From Pedobacter sp. (lineage in GTDB: Bacteria; Bacteroidota; Bacteroidia; Sphingobacteriales; Sphingobacteriaceae), in contig JAVHXV010000007.1 in assembly GCA_031119475.1 (NCBI GenBank), positions 62,001-126,000 of the forward strand: 64,000 bases of DNA, written 5' to 3'. The notes under the pieces were generated by a model. The model was not told the origin of the DNA. It ran no database searches and saw only the letters and a program-made list of their open reading frames with translations. The first letter of the stretch is position 1. Each line of letters begins with the position of its first letter. The position numbers were made by a program, and so were the translations under genes. Shown here in pieces: positions 1 through 9,060 of the stretch.

Positions 1-900
1 AAAAGGGACAAGATCATTAAATTTGAGGGCTGTTACCACGGCCACAGCGATTCGCTGCTGGTAAAGGCCGGATCGGGATTGGTAACTTTTGGTGAAACCT
101 CTTCTGCAGGCGTACCGAAATCGTTTGCGGAAGAAACCATCGTAATCCCATTGAATGACACCAATGCGCTCACCGAAGCTTTTGCACAGTTTAAAGATCA
201 GGTGGCTGCGGTAATCATAGAAGGTATTCCCGCCAACAATGGCTTGCTCTTGCAGGACCAATCTTACATCGAATTTCTGCGCCAGATCTGTACCGAAAAT
301 AAATCCTTGCTAATCTTTGATGAAGTGATTACAGGGTTCAGGATTGGTTTTGAAGGTGCAGCTGCGCATTACGGCATCAAGCCTGATATGGTAACCTATG
401 GCAAGATAATTGGCGGTGGATTACCTGTGGGCATGTATGGGGCATCAGCAGAGATCATGGGCCACATTTCCCCAGATGGGGGCGTGTACCAGGCTGGAAC
501 GCTATCCGGCAATCCGGTTGCCATGGCGGCAGGCATCGCTACATTGACTGAATTGCTGCGCAGCGGATTTTATAAGGAGCTGAATGCAAAAACTATGGAG
601 TTTGTGGAAAGCTTACAGCGCTTTGCTACGGCCCGAAATTATAAATTTAAAGTATTTACAATCGGCTCTATTTTTTGGTTTGCCTTTACCGATCAGGAAA
701 AGATCCAAACTGCAGCGGCGATCGACGCATCGAGCATGGAGAAATTTAAGGTCATGCACCGTGAACTGTTAAATAGGGGAGTTTATTTGGGCCCATCTGG
801 TTACGAAGTTGGATTTGTTTCTGCTGCGCATACCAAAACAGATCTTGAAAAAGCCAAAAGGGCAATATTTGATGCGCTAGATCTGGTATTTAAGAAGTAA
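1..900 (+). CDS. hemL: Glutamate-1-semialdehyde 2,1-aminomutase, C-terminal part (5' end outside window)
   Basis: Converts glutamate-1-semialdehyde to 5-aminolevulinate, the C5-pathway precursor of heme, in the cytosol with PLP. The frame is open from base 1, and the first codons already match the family (FEGCYHGHSDSLL, then AGSGL), so the gene starts upstream of the window. The PLP lysine is in TYGKIIGGGLP at about residue 135 of the visible part; the preceding FDEVITGFR is the cofactor-binding Asp motif of class III aminotransferases. The end is complete at the TAA at 898-900. The histidine kinase gene follows after 2 bases, and hemE and hemJ lie further on, so this belongs to a heme gene cluster. 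A TTG at 79 is only an internal codon, not a start. Confidence 0.95.
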   Translation, partial: KRDKIIKFEGCYHGHSDSLLVKAGSGLVTFGETSSAGVPKSFAEETIVIPLNDTNALTEAFAQFKDQVAAVIIEGIPANNGLLLQDQSYIEFLRQICTENKSLLIFDEVITGFRIGFEGAAAHYGIKPDMVTYGKIIGGGLPVGMYGASAEIMGHISPDGGVYQAGTLSGNPVAMAAGIATLTELLRSGFYKELNAKTMEFVESLQRFATARNYKFKVFTIGSIFWFAFTDQEKIQTAAAIDASSMEKFKVMHRELLNRGVYLGPSGYEVGFVSAAHTKTDLEKAKRAIFDALDLVFKK

Positions 901-902
901 CG

Positions 903-1769
903 ATGAAAAAATCACTGCTCATATTTTATTTGCTCTTACTTTATGCAGTAGCCGAAATGTTCTGGTGGGGAACGGTAGTGATCCGTTTACAGCCTGAGCG
1001 CATGGCCATGATCATGGGCGAGGGATCCGTATTTCTTTTCCTGCTCTGTGTAGGTGCCTATTTCATCCATGCCTCTATCAAAAAGGAAGATAAATTGCAT
1101 GAACAGCAACAGAATTTTTTGCTTTCGGTTACGCATGAGCTCAAATCGCCCTTGGCTGCCATCAAGTTGTCGTTGCAGACCATCATTAAAAGAGACCTGG
1201 AGCGTAATATGCAGCTTTCCCTGCTCAATAATTCGTTAAAGGATATCGAACGCCTTGATGATCTGGTTGAAAATATGTTGTTGGCCACAAAGATTGAAAG
1301 CAGGACCTATTCTTTTCCAAAGGAGGAATTTGATTTTTCGGAACTCGTGGGTAAAATCACCGACCGATTGCAGGTGCATTCTTGTGGAGATGAGCAGATT
1401 ATCAATGCCCACATCCAGGGCAACATTAAACTTTTGGGCGATCGTTTTGCCCTTTCTTCTGTAGTAACAAACCTGATCGAAAATGCTGTGAAGTATTCTG
1501 GTCCATGTGCCGAAGTTGCAGTTGAACTCTGTCAAAATGACGGTAAGCCGCTTCTAACGGTTTCAGACAAAGGTCCGGGCATTCCAGACCATGAAAAAAT
1601 GCTTATTTTTGATAAATTTTACCGTGTGGGAGATGAAAATGTACGCAAATCAAAAGGAACAGGTCTTGGCTTGTTTATTGTTAAAGAGGTATTACAGAAC
1701 CACGATGCTGATATCACCGTGAAAGATAACGTACCGCAAGGTGCAATTTTTGAAGTAACATTTAATTGA
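903..1769 (+). CDS. Membrane sensor histidine kinase
   Basis: Sensor kinase of a two-component system; it autophosphorylates on His and passes phosphate to the regulator encoded next. Two N-terminal membrane helices lie at about residues 4-26 and 41-58 with only a short loop between them, so there is almost no periplasmic sensor domain. HisKA follows with the phosphoacceptor His78 in VTHELKSPLAAIK. The HATPase_c domain shows the N box (NLIENAVKYS), G1 (DKGPGIP) and G2 (GTGLGLFIVKEV). It begins 2 bases after hemL and ends 1 base before the response regulator, so it is surely cotranscribed with both. The ligand is unknown; a signal within the membrane or linked to heme status is a guess from context. 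Confidence 0.93.
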   Translation: MKKSLLIFYLLLLYAVAEMFWWGTVVIRLQPERMAMIMGEGSVFLFLLCVGAYFIHASIKKEDKLHEQQQNFLLSVTHELKSPLAAIKLSLQTIIKRDLERNMQLSLLNNSLKDIERLDDLVENMLLATKIESRTYSFPKEEFDFSELVGKITDRLQVHSCGDEQIINAHIQGNIKLLGDRFALSSVVTNLIENAVKYSGPCAEVAVELCQNDGKPLLTVSDKGPGIPDHEKMLIFDKFYRVGDENVRKSKGTGLGLFIVKEVLQNHDADITVKDNVPQGAIFEVTFN

Positions 1770-1770
1770 T

Positions 1771-2478
1771 ATGCCACAGAAATTAAGAATATTATTGGTG
1801 GAAGATGAAGATCATTTATTGGATGCCATTAAACTCAACCTCGAATTGGAGGGCTATAAAGTTCATGCCGTAAAAGACGGAAAAACCGCGCTCAAGGTAT
1901 TTAAGGAAGAACGTTTCAATCTGATTATTTTAGATGTGATGCTGCCAGAAATGGACGGATTCCAGGTCTGCGAAACCATTAGGCTCGAGAATACCGAAGT
2001 TCCGATCCTGTTTCTGACCGCCAAGAACACCAGTGAAGATCGCGTAATGGGACTCAAAAAAGGAGCTGATGACTATCTGGTCAAGCCATTTAACCTAGAA
2101 GAACTGATTTTGCGTGTAGGTATCCTTGTTAAACGCAGCCTTAAGGCAGATGACCTGAAAGAACTGAATTCGTATAAAATTGGCGACAAGACCATCTACT
2201 TCAACTCATTTGAACTCAAACAAGATGATGGCGTGGTGGTACCGCTCACCAAAAAGGAAACGATGTTATTAAAACTATTGATCGAACGCAAGAACGAAGC
2301 GGTTTCAAGAGAGCAGATCTTGGAGACCGTTTGGAACTATGATGTTTATCCGTCTACCAGGACCATCGATAACTTTATTCTTACCTTCCGCAAATATTTC
2401 GAGCCAGATCAAAAAAATCCAGTGTATTTCCATTCCATTAGGGGGGTAGGCTATAAATTTACTGACGTCGCAAATTAA
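1771..2478 (+). CDS. OmpR/PhoB-family response regulator
   Basis: DNA-binding response regulator paired with the kinase just upstream. The receiver domain spans residues 5-118, with acidic pocket residues in LVEDEDH, phosphoacceptor Asp55 in LIILDVMLPEMDGF, the conserved Thr in LFLTAKN and Lys in YLVKPFN. The C-terminal winged helix (about 135-233) ends with the typical SIRGVGYKF turn of the OmpR/PhoB family. The stop codon shares one base with the next ATG (TAATG), indicating translational coupling to the TPR-like protein. Targets cannot be read from the sequence; its place between hemL and hemE suggests heme or redox control but does not prove it. Confidence 0.95.
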   Translation: MPQKLRILLVEDEDHLLDAIKLNLELEGYKVHAVKDGKTALKVFKEERFNLIILDVMLPEMDGFQVCETIRLENTEVPILFLTAKNTSEDRVMGLKKGADDYLVKPFNLEELILRVGILVKRSLKADDLKELNSYKIGDKTIYFNSFELKQDDGVVVPLTKKETMLLKLLIERKNEAVSREQILETVWNYDVYPSTRTIDNFILTFRKYFEPDQKNPVYFHSIRGVGYKFTDVAN

Positions 2479-2999
2479 TGTACAATAAGCAGAGTAGATA
2501 TGCGCTGATGGCCGTCTTTGCCAGCTCCGCATTGGTCAGTTTATATTATACACAATATCAGCTCGCCGCCATCGCTGGCTTGCTTTTCTGTTTCATCCTG
2601 TGGAGCCATTTCAAATATGGTTCAATTGTACTAGCCTCCAAATATTTTAAGGACAAAGATTATCCGCGCGTAGCTGAGTTGTTGTCGGAAGTACAAAATC
2701 CCGACCGATTGGCCAAAAATAGGCGAGGCTATTACGAGTTTATGAAGGCGAAACTTGCGTTGGAAAACGAAGACTACGAAGCTGCAGAATACCATTATCA
2801 GATTGCAAGCCGCTTTCCGCTCGGCGGAAAGAATGACAAGGCCTATGTGCTGATCAACCTGGCCAATCTCGCCCTGCGAAAAAAAGATGCCGAACGTACC
2901 CTGGCCTATACCACAAAGGCAAGGGAATTGGCCAACACATCAAGAGCAAAAGAAATCATTGAAACTATTGAGCAAAATGCCAAAAAACTGGCCCCATAA
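2478..2999 (+). CDS. Small membrane-anchored TPR-like protein, function unknown
   Basis: 173 residues. The N-terminal third has two closely spaced hydrophobic segments (about 9-23 and 28-43), which should anchor the protein in the inner membrane. The remainder is rich in Ala, Glu and Lys and reads as two or three tetratricopeptide-type helix pairs (for example around YEFMKAKLALENEDYEAAEYHY and the following Asn-Leu-Ala-Asn stretch), a fold used for protein-protein contacts. It overlaps the response regulator stop by one base and precedes hemE by 3 bases, so it is part of the same operon. No enzyme motif is seen; it may be an accessory of the two-component system or of heme enzymes. Confidence 0.75.
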   Translation: MYNKQSRYALMAVFASSALVSLYYTQYQLAAIAGLLFCFILWSHFKYGSIVLASKYFKDKDYPRVAELLSEVQNPDRLAKNRRGYYEFMKAKLALENEDYEAAEYHYQIASRFPLGGKNDKAYVLINLANLALRKKDAERTLAYTTKARELANTSRAKEIIETIEQNAKKLAP

Positions 3000-3002
3000 C
3001 CT

Positions 3003-4028
3003 ATGAAGAATAACTTATTTTTAGATGCCGCATTTTCAAGGCCAACTGAACGGCCACCAGTGTGGATGATGCGCCAGGCAGGACGTTTTATGCCGCAATA
3101 CTGGGAAATTAAGAACAAATATTCTTTCCTTGAAATGTGCAAGACCCCTGAAATTGCTGCCGACGTGACCATGCTTCCGGTAGATTTGCTGGGGATTGAT
3201 GCAGCCATCTTATTTTCAGATATTCTGGTTACCGGCGAAGCCATGGGAGGGGAATTGAGCTTTACCCAAGGAGTGGGCCCGAAATTTGCCAATCCAGTAC
3301 GTAATGCACAAGATATCGACCGTTTGGAAACCGAAGTGACGGACCGCCTGCAATATGTAGCCGATGCGATCAAGGTAATTCAACAGCGTTTGGATGGCAG
3401 CATCCCATTGATCGGTTTTGCCGGTGCACCTTTTACCGTAATGAGCTATTTGGTGGAAGGGGGCTCATCAAAAGACTTTAAGTTAACCAAACTGCTCATC
3501 CATAATCATCCGGAACTGGCCCATCGCCTGTTGGCCAAGATTGCCAAGGTAACCACAGACTACCTGAACCTGCAGATTGCAGCTGGCGTAAACGCACTGC
3601 AGCTGTTTGACAGTTGGGCTTTGGCCCTCTCCTGGAACGATTATCAGGAATTTAGCCATCGCTATAATCAGGACATCATTTCTGGACTGAACCGGAGAAA
3701 TATTCCGGTCATCTCTTTTTGTAAGGGAAGTTCAGTCTTTGCACCAATCATGGCCGAAGCGAGACCAGATGTGGTATCCATTGATTGGAATGCAGACCTG
3801 TTGAATATCAAAAAAGCGTTGCCTGCGGACATTGCCGTTCAAGGGAATTTGGATCCCCATATTCTGTATGCTGATCAGCCAGTGATCAAAAAACAGATTC
3901 TACGATTGTTTGAGCGGATGCGCGGCGAGCAGGGATTTATTTTTAACTTAGGTCATGGTATTATGCCAGACATTCCATTCGATAACGTGAAGTATGCGAT
4001 TGAAGTCGTAAAGGAATTTAAGTATTAG
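3003..4028 (+). CDS. hemE: Uroporphyrinogen decarboxylase
   Basis: Removes the four acetate carboxyls of uroporphyrinogen III to give coproporphyrinogen III in heme synthesis; cytosolic and cofactor-free. The 341 residues have the usual length. The N-terminal signature is present (RPPVWMMRQAGRFMPQY, about residues 17-33), as are the catalytic Asp in ILFSDILV, the GFAGAPFTVMSYLVEG segment and the C-terminal NLGHGI..DIPF motif with the conserved His. It sits 3 bases after the TPR-like gene and 20 bases before hemJ, in the same operon as hemL. Confidence 0.97.
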   Translation: MKNNLFLDAAFSRPTERPPVWMMRQAGRFMPQYWEIKNKYSFLEMCKTPEIAADVTMLPVDLLGIDAAILFSDILVTGEAMGGELSFTQGVGPKFANPVRNAQDIDRLETEVTDRLQYVADAIKVIQQRLDGSIPLIGFAGAPFTVMSYLVEGGSSKDFKLTKLLIHNHPELAHRLLAKIAKVTTDYLNLQIAAGVNALQLFDSWALALSWNDYQEFSHRYNQDIISGLNRRNIPVISFCKGSSVFAPIMAEARPDVVSIDWNADLLNIKKALPADIAVQGNLDPHILYADQPVIKKQILRLFERMRGEQGFIFNLGHGIMPDIPFDNVKYAIEVVKEFKY

Positions 4029-4048
4029 ACTTAGGTTGGTTGTTTGCT

Positions 4049-4600
4049 ATGGAAGCCTACTATAGATATTTTTTAGCGGTGCACATCATTTTCGTCGTCA
4101 GTTGGATGGCGGGATTATTTTATGGCGTGCGGCTATTTATTTACCATACCGAGGCCAATGGCAAAACAGAACCCGAGCGATCCATCCTTACCAGGGAATA
4201 TACCAAGATTACAGCGAGGCTATGGAACATCATCACCGTGCCCGCCATGTGCCTAACCATAATTGCCGGTGGCCTGATGTACTACACGCACTTCGATTTT
4301 CTGGTTACGCAAGATTGGATGTTCGTTAAACTGGGATTCGTTGGCCTATTGCTTGCCTATCATTTTATCTGTCAAAACATCATGAAGCAGTTGAGGAAAG
4401 GAATATTCATCTATTCATCTAACCAATTGCGGCTGTGGAACGAAGTAGCCACGATCTTATTGGTTGCTATTGTGTTTACGGTGATCTTAAAGAGCGCCGT
4501 AAACTGGATTTATGGATTGCTGGGATTGGTGATATTTGCCGCAGTAATCATGACTGCAGTTAAGCTATATAAGCGGTACCGAGCGAAAAACGAAAAGTAA
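4049..4600 (+). CDS. hemJ: HemJ-type protoporphyrinogen IX oxidase (CopD-like membrane protein)
   Basis: 183 residues, integral membrane. About four to five helices, the first carrying HIIFVVSWMAGLFYGVRLF with the His, Trp and Arg typical of HemJ, which oxidises protoporphyrinogen IX to protoporphyrin IX in bacteria lacking HemG/HemY. The protein is a b-type heme protein in studied cases. I place the start at the ATG at 4049; an in-frame TTG nine bases upstream would add only three residues. The position directly after hemE supports the heme role over an annotation as a copper-resistance CopD protein. The C-terminal helix is followed by a basic tail. Confidence 0.85.
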   Translation: MEAYYRYFLAVHIIFVVSWMAGLFYGVRLFIYHTEANGKTEPERSILTREYTKITARLWNIITVPAMCLTIIAGGLMYYTHFDFLVTQDWMFVKLGFVGLLLAYHFICQNIMKQLRKGIFIYSSNQLRLWNEVATILLVAIVFTVILKSAVNWIYGLLGLVIFAAVIMTAVKLYKRYRAKNEK

Positions 4601-4650
4601 ATACTTTTGTGGAATCAGCAGCGAAGCTTCATCATGCTATAAATTTGATA

Positions 4651-5202
4651 ATGAACAAAAGCTTATTATTTTTTATGCTGCTATTTGAAATAGCTAGTTC
4701 TACCTGTTCAAGAGAGCAAACAAAGCAGGTTCGCGAACTTAAGGAAATCAAAAACTTTTTGTCGCAGGTATATGAACAAGAATTAAAAGATAGTTCATCG
4801 ATACTGACGAATGAGCCCTCGAAAATTGCGTTCAATGAAATAAAAGATGAAGCATTTTTTACACCAGCGGATCGAAAGGAAATTGAAGCAGCCTTAATAC
4901 AATCAACAATTATCGACTGGGAAAAAGTCCTGCTCAAGCAAAAAAAATATATTAGTCAGGCTAAGGTAGATACCATCTTTTCTAAAAAAGATCCATTTGG
5001 TGGTTGGAACTATGTCTATAAACATGTGGGCAAAAAAATTGCCACTGTTTCAGTGCCCGTTTTTTTTAGGAACAATACCTTCTGCCTGTTCTATGCAGAT
5101 TATTCATGCGGTTGGCTTTGCGGTTATGGAGAGCTGAATTTATTTCAGAAGAAAAACAATAAATGGATTAAAATACGAACATTCTCGAGTTGGATAAGCT
5201 AG
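4651..5202 (+). CDS. Exported or lipoprotein-like protein of unknown function
   Basis: The best start is the ATG at 4651, which gives a Lys-poor but hydrophobic signal peptide (LLFFMLLFEIASS) ending near Cys19; the four residues before that Cys (ASST) are an imperfect lipobox, so lipid attachment is possible but uncertain. The mature part has a charged helical N-terminal half and a C-terminal half with SVPVFF, a paired-Cys segment (SCGWLCGYGEL) and a closing WIKIRTFSSWIS. That C-terminal pattern recurs in small uncharacterised Bacteroidota proteins as I remember them. It lies 50 bases after hemJ and may be a separate unit. No enzymatic motif is visible. Confidence 0.7.
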   Translation: MNKSLLFFMLLFEIASSTCSREQTKQVRELKEIKNFLSQVYEQELKDSSSILTNEPSKIAFNEIKDEAFFTPADRKEIEAALIQSTIIDWEKVLLKQKKYISQAKVDTIFSKKDPFGGWNYVYKHVGKKIATVSVPVFFRNNTFCLFYADYSCGWLCGYGELNLFQKKNNKWIKIRTFSSWIS

Positions 5203-5280
5203 ATAGCGATTTCATGAAATATCGTGCAGCTATGATTTAAACTCGTAATTTTGGTCGGCCATATTAAGGTGGTTGATGAA

Positions 5281-6408
5281 ATGAAAAAAATAATTTTAAT
5301 TATCCTTCTACTTGCCATTGTACAGATAGGTCATGCACAATTGCCAAATGTTGATCTCTTCAACCGCATTCGTCCAGCAGATAGCCTGAATAAGGAACTC
5401 CATTTTAACCTATACAACTTCAACTACGTCAGGAACTATGAATATTCAAACAAGTTCCATGATGGTTATACGCTTTATGGCACGCAGTTGATGCCGCAAT
5501 TGGTCTATTATCCGCATCCAAACTTAGCGATCATGGCTGGGGCCTATTTACGTAAGGATTTTGGAAATGAAGGCATATACGATGCCAAGCCGCTATTTAA
5601 CCTCACCTACCACAAACGCAACCTGACCCTGATATTTGGAAGTCTGGAGGGCAATATCCAACACGATTATATAGAGCCCATCTACGATTTCGAACGGAAA
5701 ATTACCGCCCCGATCGAATATGGTACACAGCTCTTGGTAGAAAAAGAGAAATTTAAGTTGGACAGCTGGATCTCTTGGCAAAAGATGATCTATAAGGGCA
5801 ATGCCCAAAAGGAAGAGATTGTGGGCGGTCTGAATATGGAGCATACCATCTTAAAGAATAACCGTTGGAAACTGGCTATCCCCGTACAGTTTTTGGCCTA
5901 TCATCAGGGTGGTCAGATCGATGTATTAAAAAATATACCAATCAGTACACTTTTTAATGGGGCAACCGGCTTTAAATTGAGCAATGACTTTAATGGTGGC
6001 ATCAGGCAGTTTTATACGGCAAACTACATTGCGGTCTACAAAGATTTTTCGCCAACCAAGACCAGGGCCTTTGAGGGCGGTTTTGGGTTGTGGTTAAATG
6101 CGGGCATGGATACCAAATGGGGGAATTTTATGGCGTCTTATTGGAAGGGAAATAGATTTCTGACCATCAAGGGCATGGAACTATACCAGTCGGTCTCCAA
6201 TACTTTATATGATGCAGGTTATCAACAGCAATCGAGGAACATTTTGGCCATCAGGTATTTTTATCAGAAGGAGCTCATCCCATATCTTTACCTTGATGTT
6301 CGTTTTGAACCTCATTTTGACCTCGACGCTTCCGACTCGCAGCTTCAGTTTAATCATTCCCTGTTCCTGACCTATAAGGGAGACTTTAGGCTTTTCAGGC
6401 AGCATTAG
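5281..6408 (+). CDS. Secreted beta-rich protein, probable outer-membrane barrel, function unknown
   Basis: The start at 5281 gives a clear Sec signal peptide (MKKIILIILLLAIVQIGHA, cleavage after HA before QLP). The mature 356 residues alternate polar and hydrophobic positions with many Tyr, Phe, Trp, Asn and Gly, and end in short aromatic strands, the look of an outer-membrane beta barrel. The last residues are Phe-Arg-Leu-Phe-Arg-Gln-His, not a classic terminal Phe. An upstream in-frame TTG at 5251 would put a charged stretch before the signal peptide and is rejected. No terminator is obvious in the 110 bases before the sigma factor gene. Confidence 0.75.
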   Translation: MKKIILIILLLAIVQIGHAQLPNVDLFNRIRPADSLNKELHFNLYNFNYVRNYEYSNKFHDGYTLYGTQLMPQLVYYPHPNLAIMAGAYLRKDFGNEGIYDAKPLFNLTYHKRNLTLIFGSLEGNIQHDYIEPIYDFERKITAPIEYGTQLLVEKEKFKLDSWISWQKMIYKGNAQKEEIVGGLNMEHTILKNNRWKLAIPVQFLAYHQGGQIDVLKNIPISTLFNGATGFKLSNDFNGGIRQFYTANYIAVYKDFSPTKTRAFEGGFGLWLNAGMDTKWGNFMASYWKGNRFLTIKGMELYQSVSNTLYDAGYQQQSRNILAIRYFYQKELIPYLYLDVRFEPHFDLDASDSQLQFNHSLFLTYKGDFRLFRQH

Positions 6409-6473
6409 CTGATTGCCACATTACCTAACCAGCACATCACCTGATTAGCTAATTAAATTTTTTTGTAACCACA

Positions 6474-6502
6474 TGCAACCTTTTACCGCTAGGGTTCATC
6501 TA
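6474..6502 (+). promoter_or_regulatory. ECF-type promoter upstream of the sigma factor gene
   Basis: TGCAACCTTTT starts at 6474 and CATCTA lies at 6497-6502, with 17 bases between GCAAC (6475-6479) and CATCTA. ECF sigma factors of Bacteroidota commonly drive their own gene from a GTAAC-type -35 and a CGTCTA-type -10 element, and this pair fits with one change in each. A second GTAAC at 6465-6469 is too far from the -10 candidate. The spacing to the ATG at 6519 leaves a very short 5' leader. This is inference from motif and position only. Confidence 0.45.
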
Positions 6503-6518
6503 CCCTATACAAACACAA

Positions 6519-7068
6519 ATGAAAGTGACCAAAACATATACTATTGATGATTTGCTGGAAGGCTGCAAAGCTGGCAACAGGCAGGCGCAGGAGATGCTCT
6601 ATCGGCAAACTGCATCGAAGATGTTGGCGGTCTGTATGCGCTACGCGAAAGATCGGATGGAGGCTGAAGATGTACTGCAGATGGGCTATGTAAAAATTTT
6701 TCAAAAAGTGACAGATTATCGCGGGGAAGGCTCTTTTGAAGGTTGGATCCGCCGCATTATGGTGAACACTGCCATCGAAAGCTACAGAAAAAACCTGCGT
6801 ACCCTGAGTATTGTGCCGATTGAAGATGCCTATGAGCAACCATCACAGGGTTTCGACTTTAGTAGCTTGGGGATGCAGGATCTGTTAAAAGTGATACAAA
6901 AATTGGCCGATGGCTATAGGATGGTGTTCAATATGTACATCATCGAAGGTTATTCGCATAAAGAAATTGCCGAAACGTTGGGCATTACCGAAGGTGCCAG
7001 CAAGTCGCAGTTGTCGAGAGCGAGAGCAATATTGCAACAAGAAATTATAAAAATGGAGGGCTTTGGTT

Positions 7069-7088
<20 letters not shown>
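6519..7088 (+). CDS. ECF RNA polymerase sigma factor (sigma-70 family)
   Basis: 189 residues. Region 2 covers about residues 20-85 with the typical AEDVLQMGYVKIFQKVTDYRGEGSFEGWIRRI core (split here as AEDVLQ..KIFQKV..GSFEGW), and region 4 about 120-180 with YRMVFNMYIIEGYSHKEIAE, the helix-turn-helix that reads the -35 element, then GASKSQLSRAR. No long C-terminal extension is present. The gene overlaps the next one by 20 bases, and a GGAGGG just before that ATG hints at coupled translation. This arrangement (ECF factor, then single-pass membrane protein, then outer-membrane barrel) is a common Bacteroidota envelope-signalling layout. Confidence 0.93.
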
Positions 7089-7881
<793 letters not shown>

Positions 7882-7909
7882 ATTCGTAGGAGACTTACTC
7901 TTTGAGCTA

Positions 7910-7956
7910 ACCTTTCAACCTTTCAACTTTCAACCTTCAACTTTAAACTTTCAACT
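7910..7956. repeat. Degenerate CTTTCAA-type short repeat
   Basis: Runs of CTTTCAAC, CTTCAAC and CTTTAAAC repeat six to seven times with a period of seven to eight bases between the ATAAAGT array and the start of the outer-membrane protein gene. Related words reappear at 8808-8830. Confidence 0.8.
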
Positions 7957-7985
7957 AAAAAAATAACACTCAAATAAACATACAA

Positions 7986-8777
7986 ATGAAAACTCTAGTA
8001 TTAGCAGCAATGATGGTAAGCGGACTTACCTTCTTGACAGGATCAGCAGATGCGCAACAAGACAGCGTTAAGCGTAAAAATAAGGAAATAAACTACGGTG
8101 TAAATATTTCTATCGGCAAGAAAGACAGCACTGGCCGGATCGATCCGAGCAAAGGACGTTTTGTAGGTGGCATTACCTTTACCCGTTTCGACCTTGGTTT
8201 TTCTAAACTGATCGATAATGGCAGCTTCGACCTTAAGCCGGCAAACGATTTCCTGGAATATAAAGGATGGAAGACCAGTACCGTATCTTTTGACATCATC
8301 CAAATGGGCTATCGTTTTAATCCTAACTTCAAGATCTATGTTGCAGGTGGTTTCGACTGGACCCTGATCCGTTTAAGGAAAAACATTACGATCCAGAAAG
8401 ACCAGCCTACCTTAACTTATACTACCGACGCGATCGCCTATAGCAAAAACCGTTTCTCCAGCAGTTATTTCCACATTCCATTGAATTTTGAATTGAGGAC
8501 CAAAGAAAACAACAAAGGCAGAAGATTTTACGTAGTGCTTGGTCCAGAAGTAGCTTTCCTGATCGATGGAAAGGTAAAACAGATCAGTGCCGAAAATGGA
8601 AAACAAAAATTTAAAGACGATTATAACTTTACCGAATTCCGTTACGGAGGCAGCTTAAGGGTAGGCACCAATGGATTGGCCCTCTTTGCGAAATACTATG
8701 CCAACGATATGTTCGATAGCGCTCCACAAAAAGGCCTGAAAAATATGTCGTTCGGTTTAACATTCGGATTGAATTAA
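7986..8777 (+). CDS. Outer-membrane beta-barrel family protein
   Basis: 263 residues with a Sec signal peptide (MKTLVLAAMMVSGLTFLTGS, cleavage near ADAQQ). The mature protein shows amphipathic beta strands with aromatic girdles (FTRFDLGFS, FKIYVAGGFDWTLI, FYVVLGPEVAFLI, FRYGGSLRVGTNGLALFAKYY) and ends MSFGLTFGLN, resembling PorT/OmpA-like small barrels of Bacteroidota. It follows the ECF factor and its membrane partner and is closed by a terminator, so the three may act as one envelope-response unit, although the 160-base repeat-filled gap leaves room for a separate promoter. Confidence 0.82.
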   Translation: MKTLVLAAMMVSGLTFLTGSADAQQDSVKRKNKEINYGVNISIGKKDSTGRIDPSKGRFVGGITFTRFDLGFSKLIDNGSFDLKPANDFLEYKGWKTSTVSFDIIQMGYRFNPNFKIYVAGGFDWTLIRLRKNITIQKDQPTLTYTTDAIAYSKNRFSSSYFHIPLNFELRTKENNKGRRFYVVLGPEVAFLIDGKVKQISAENGKQKFKDDYNFTEFRYGGSLRVGTNGLALFAKYYANDMFDSAPQKGLKNMSFGLTFGLN

Positions 8778-8858
8778 GGTTAAAAGTTGGAAAGTTTTAA
8801 TGTTAGAACCTTTCAACGTTACAACTTCCAAAAAAGAAACACACACAAATCAAACCAG

Positions 8859-8888
8859 ATCCTGTAGCGCGCGTTGCAGGATTTTTTT
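8859..8888 (+). terminator. Rho-independent terminator after the outer-membrane protein gene
   Basis: Arms at 8859-8870 and 8871-8882 (ATCCTGTAGCGC and GCGTTGCAGGAT) pair with two G-U wobbles and are followed by a run of seven T from 8882. Position 80 bases after the stop codon fits the end of the ECF-barrel transcription unit. Confidence 0.85.
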
Positions 8889-8922
8889 GTGGTTTACCGA
8901 ATTTAGGTAGTGCAGAAGCCCA

Positions 8923-8945
8923 GAAGTCCAAAAGTCCAGTAGTCC
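8923..8945. repeat. Short degenerate tandem repeat AGAAGTCC / AAAAGTCC / AGTAGTCC
   Basis: Three adjacent eight-base units ending in AGTCC, preceded by a related AGAAGCCC, between the terminator and the ABC ATPase gene. No coding potential seen. Confidence 0.6.
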
Positions 8946-8990
8946 AATTCCATAGTTAGGTGCGTTTTATTCGTTGCTCCTTGCCCCTCG

Positions 8991-9050
8991 ATCTTTCTCT
9001 TTATGCTCTGCTCTCTGCTCTACGCTCTTTACTCTTGCTCTTTTTCCTTA
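8991..9050. repeat. Degenerate period-seven CTCT-rich array
   Basis: Words such as CTCTGCT, CTCTGCT, CTACGCT, CTTTACT and CTTGCTC follow each other in a seven-base register directly upstream of the ABC ATPase start. The open frame through this stretch (Leu, Cys, Ser-rich) looks like a translated repeat and not like protein. Confidence 0.65.
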
Positions 9051-9060
9051 CCTTTACTAC

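Noticed and set aside
8974..9060. N-terminal extension of the ABC ATPase rich in Leu, Cys and Ser
   Set aside because: It is the translation of a period-seven repeat; the GTG at 9061 gives a normal ABC N-terminus.
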